A DNA stretch of 6,920 bases from Postechiella marina (GTDB lineage Bacteria > Bacteroidota > Bacteroidia > Flavobacteriales > Flavobacteriaceae): NCBI RefSeq assembly GCF_039538365.1, contig NZ_BAABCA010000012.1:1-6920 (forward strand), read 5' to 3'. Position 1 is the first letter of the stretch. Each line of letters begins with the position of its first letter. The notes under the pieces were generated by a model. That model was not told the DNA's origin. It made no database searches and was given only the letters and a program-made list of their open reading frames with translations. The translations under genes were made by a program, and so were the position numbers. Positions 5,916 to 6,920 of the stretch are shown one piece after another.

Positions 5916-6641
5916 ATGTTCCCAGATAAATTTAGTTTTAATTCTCAATTATATGACCTTTGGGAAATTTACGAAAGAATAAAATCATACTATCCCATTG
6001 GAATTCCTAAAGGAGAAGGTGTGGGAATATTTTTCGAGTATTCTGGATTGAAAAAACTTGAAGATATTATCATAGACAATGTTCATAACGAAAAAAACTT
6101 TAAAAAGCGGTGGACTGATTTCACAGACGAGCTGAAAAAAATTATAAATAAAGATATTATTGGAACTACATATGGACAAGCACCTAGTTTCAGTTCCTCT
6201 ATTATAGTCGAAAAGAATGTGATTGAAACTTGTACTCATTTAAAAGAATTACATTTTGCAATAAGCTTTGTTGGAAACTTTTTTACAATTTATGGCTTGG
6301 ATTCAACAAGGATATTAGATGAAAAAGGTGATTACAGAGGTTATCACGTAGCAAATGTTCTAACAGCCTCACCATTTAAGGAATTTGAAAAAGACTTTTT
6401 ATTAGTTGAAAAAAGTATCCGAACAAATTATCCAAATCATAAAATGGTTCCATATGGATTCGGAAAGCAAATTATGGACGGACTTCAAGTGAGATATAGT
6501 GACGCGGAAGTTTGTTCTATTCAAATGGCTTTATTTAATGATATAATACAGCCAAGAAATAATTTTCGATTTACACAGGGACATATTGTTGACAACACAA
6601 GAGGAAATGTGTATTATGGAATTGAAGACTGGAAAAAATAA
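5916..6641 (+). CDS. Hypothetical protein, cassette gene
   Basis: 241 residues, not recognised; no signal peptide or membrane segment, so probably cytoplasmic. It is rich in aromatic residues and mixed alpha/beta in pattern. Visible landmarks are YPIGIPKGEGVGIFFEY (about 26-42), a strand pair HFAISFVGNFFTIYGLD (about 122-138), and FGKQIMDGLQVRYSDAEVC (about 188-206). None matches a catalytic motif known to me. ATG 5916 is preceded by AATCT, as at 796, and lies 16 bases after site 6. A GTG at 5853 in the same frame would read through the right arm of site 6 and is rejected. The TAA stop (6639-6641) abuts the C opening site 7, and its bases take part in the extended pairing with the cassette start. 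Confidence 0.75.
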   Translation: MFPDKFSFNSQLYDLWEIYERIKSYYPIGIPKGEGVGIFFEYSGLKKLEDIIIDNVHNEKNFKKRWTDFTDELKKIINKDIIGTTYGQAPSFSSSIIVEKNVIETCTHLKELHFAISFVGNFFTIYGLDSTRILDEKGDYRGYHVANVLTASPFKEFEKDFLLVEKSIRTNYPNHKMVPYGFGKQIMDGLQVRYSDAEVCSIQMALFNDIIQPRNNFRFTQGHIVDNTRGNVYYGIEDWKK

Positions 6642-6791
6642 CTGCACCTAACACGGTGTATAAAACATAGCTAGTAAGTGCTTAACTGAAAGGTTTGTGT
6701 ATATTTAGAAAGTCCGCCAAATAGAATATTACGCGATAGCAAAATAGTCTTTTTGCACGCTACGTTCCATACACAAGTCCGTTGTACGCAA
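6642..6791 (+). repeat. Cassette recombination site 7 (attC-like), 150 bp
   Basis: C6642 plus TGCACCTAAC (6643-6652), spacer ACG; right side spacer AAGTCC, GTTGTACGCA (6781-6790), A6791. The inner stem 6656-6671 with 6759-6774 has 13 of 16 Watson-Crick pairs and three A opposite C at positions 7, 8 and 12, exactly the same positions as in site 1. The central hairpin is incomplete: only AGAAAGTCC remains near 6709. The left arm complements 5889-5898. The matching partner of the right arm lies beyond the window, behind the IS3 element. Confidence 0.87.
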
Positions 6792-6794
6792 GCT

Positions 6795-6920
6795 TGACCC
6801 GTCCTGAATAAAGGCTACATAATTTTAAACATTATGTACAAAAATGACAAAGTAATTAGACGGTATTCAGAACCTTTTAAACTAAAAATTATTGACGAAC
6901 TTAGTAAAGGTAAACACACA
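6795..6920 (+). mobile_element. Left end of an IS3-family insertion sequence
   Basis: The terminal repeat at 6795-6819 begins TGACCCGTCCTGAA and matches the repeat at 101-125 (inverted) in 20 of 25 positions. It is followed 14 bases later by an OrfA start. The insertion lies three bases (GCT) after the end of site 7, so it sits inside the leading edge of the next cassette. Since both IS3 ends point the same way, the two could be copies of one element flanking the array. The flanking triplets (GCT here, TTT after 125) do not match, so they are not one target duplication. Confidence 0.82.
6834..6920 (+). CDS. IS3-family transposase OrfA, N-terminal 29 residues
   Basis: The frame from ATG 6834 reads through the window end. 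RRYSEPFKLKILDELSKGKHT is the start of the helix-turn-helix DNA-binding domain typical of IS3-family OrfA proteins (the Y-S-x-x-F-K-x-x-I-L/V-x-E-L/I pattern). In this family OrfA binds the terminal repeats, and a programmed frameshift into OrfB gives the full transposase; whether that happens here cannot be seen. The gene lies within the IS3 end that starts at 6795. Confidence 0.82.
   Translation, partial: MYKNDKVIRRYSEPFKLKIIDELSKGKHT

Noticed and set aside
641..6791. Regularly spaced repeats as a CRISPR array
   Set aside because: The repeats are about 140 bp, diverged, separated by whole genes of differing length, and have matched variable ends. There are no short identical repeats with spacers.
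126..6794. A single composite transposon carried by two IS3 copies
   Set aside because: The flanking triplets differ (TTT and GCT), and the cassette structure explains the interior; the outer flanks are not in view.

Overview
The window looks like an AT-rich chromosome segment from a Bacteroidota bacterium, most likely Flavobacteriia. This rests on base composition, A-rich start regions with no strong Shine-Dalgarno, relaxed lipoprotein signals, and a CSC-type secreted protein. It is accessory DNA: a gene-cassette array with an integron-like layout but no integrase in view, bracketed by two partial IS3-family elements in the same orientation and interrupted by one complete IS110-family element.

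Layout: (1-125) end of an IS3-family element; (139-636) lipoprotein gene; site 1; (796-1359) lipoprotein gene; site 2; (1502-1758) a cassette with no gene but a roughly 20-bp-spaced motif; site 3; (1922-2569) DUF4279-like gene; site 4, collapsed to 37 bp; (2620-3471) secreted CSC/NTR-like gene; site 5; (3641-4549) PD-(D/E)XK nuclease-like gene; site 6, split by the IS110 element at 4565-5770; (5916-6641) unrecognised gene; site 7; (6795-6920) start of another IS3-family element. All cassette genes lie on the + strand. Each start codon is 1-26 bases after one site and each stop codon is 0-12 bases before the next.

The central observation is the separating site, normally 139-150 bp. Each cassette begins with GTT plus 7 variable bases plus A. 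It ends, after its stop codon, with C plus the exact reverse complement of those 7 bases plus AAC. The 10-bp match is perfect for all six complete cassettes and differs in every one, so the matching arms belong to the same cassette and not to the same site. This is the signature of excised and reinserted circles, as in integron attC cassettes. Inside each site an inner stem is interrupted almost only by A opposite C. On the complementary (bottom) strand those positions are T-G wobbles, so the bottom strand should fold better, as expected if it is the recombining strand. The core does not follow the classical GTTRRRY rule.

The IS110-family element sits precisely in the stem of site 6. Removing it restores a 141-bp site with the same local sequence as site 5. 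The noncoding part of the element contains a bridge-RNA-like structure whose two loop strands match the two sides of that target. Its transposase has one in-frame stop codon and is otherwise complete. The cassette genes do not form a pathway: two lipoproteins, a secreted protein, a DUF4279-like protein, a probable nuclease (possible phage defence) and one unknown, a mix typical of cassette arrays.
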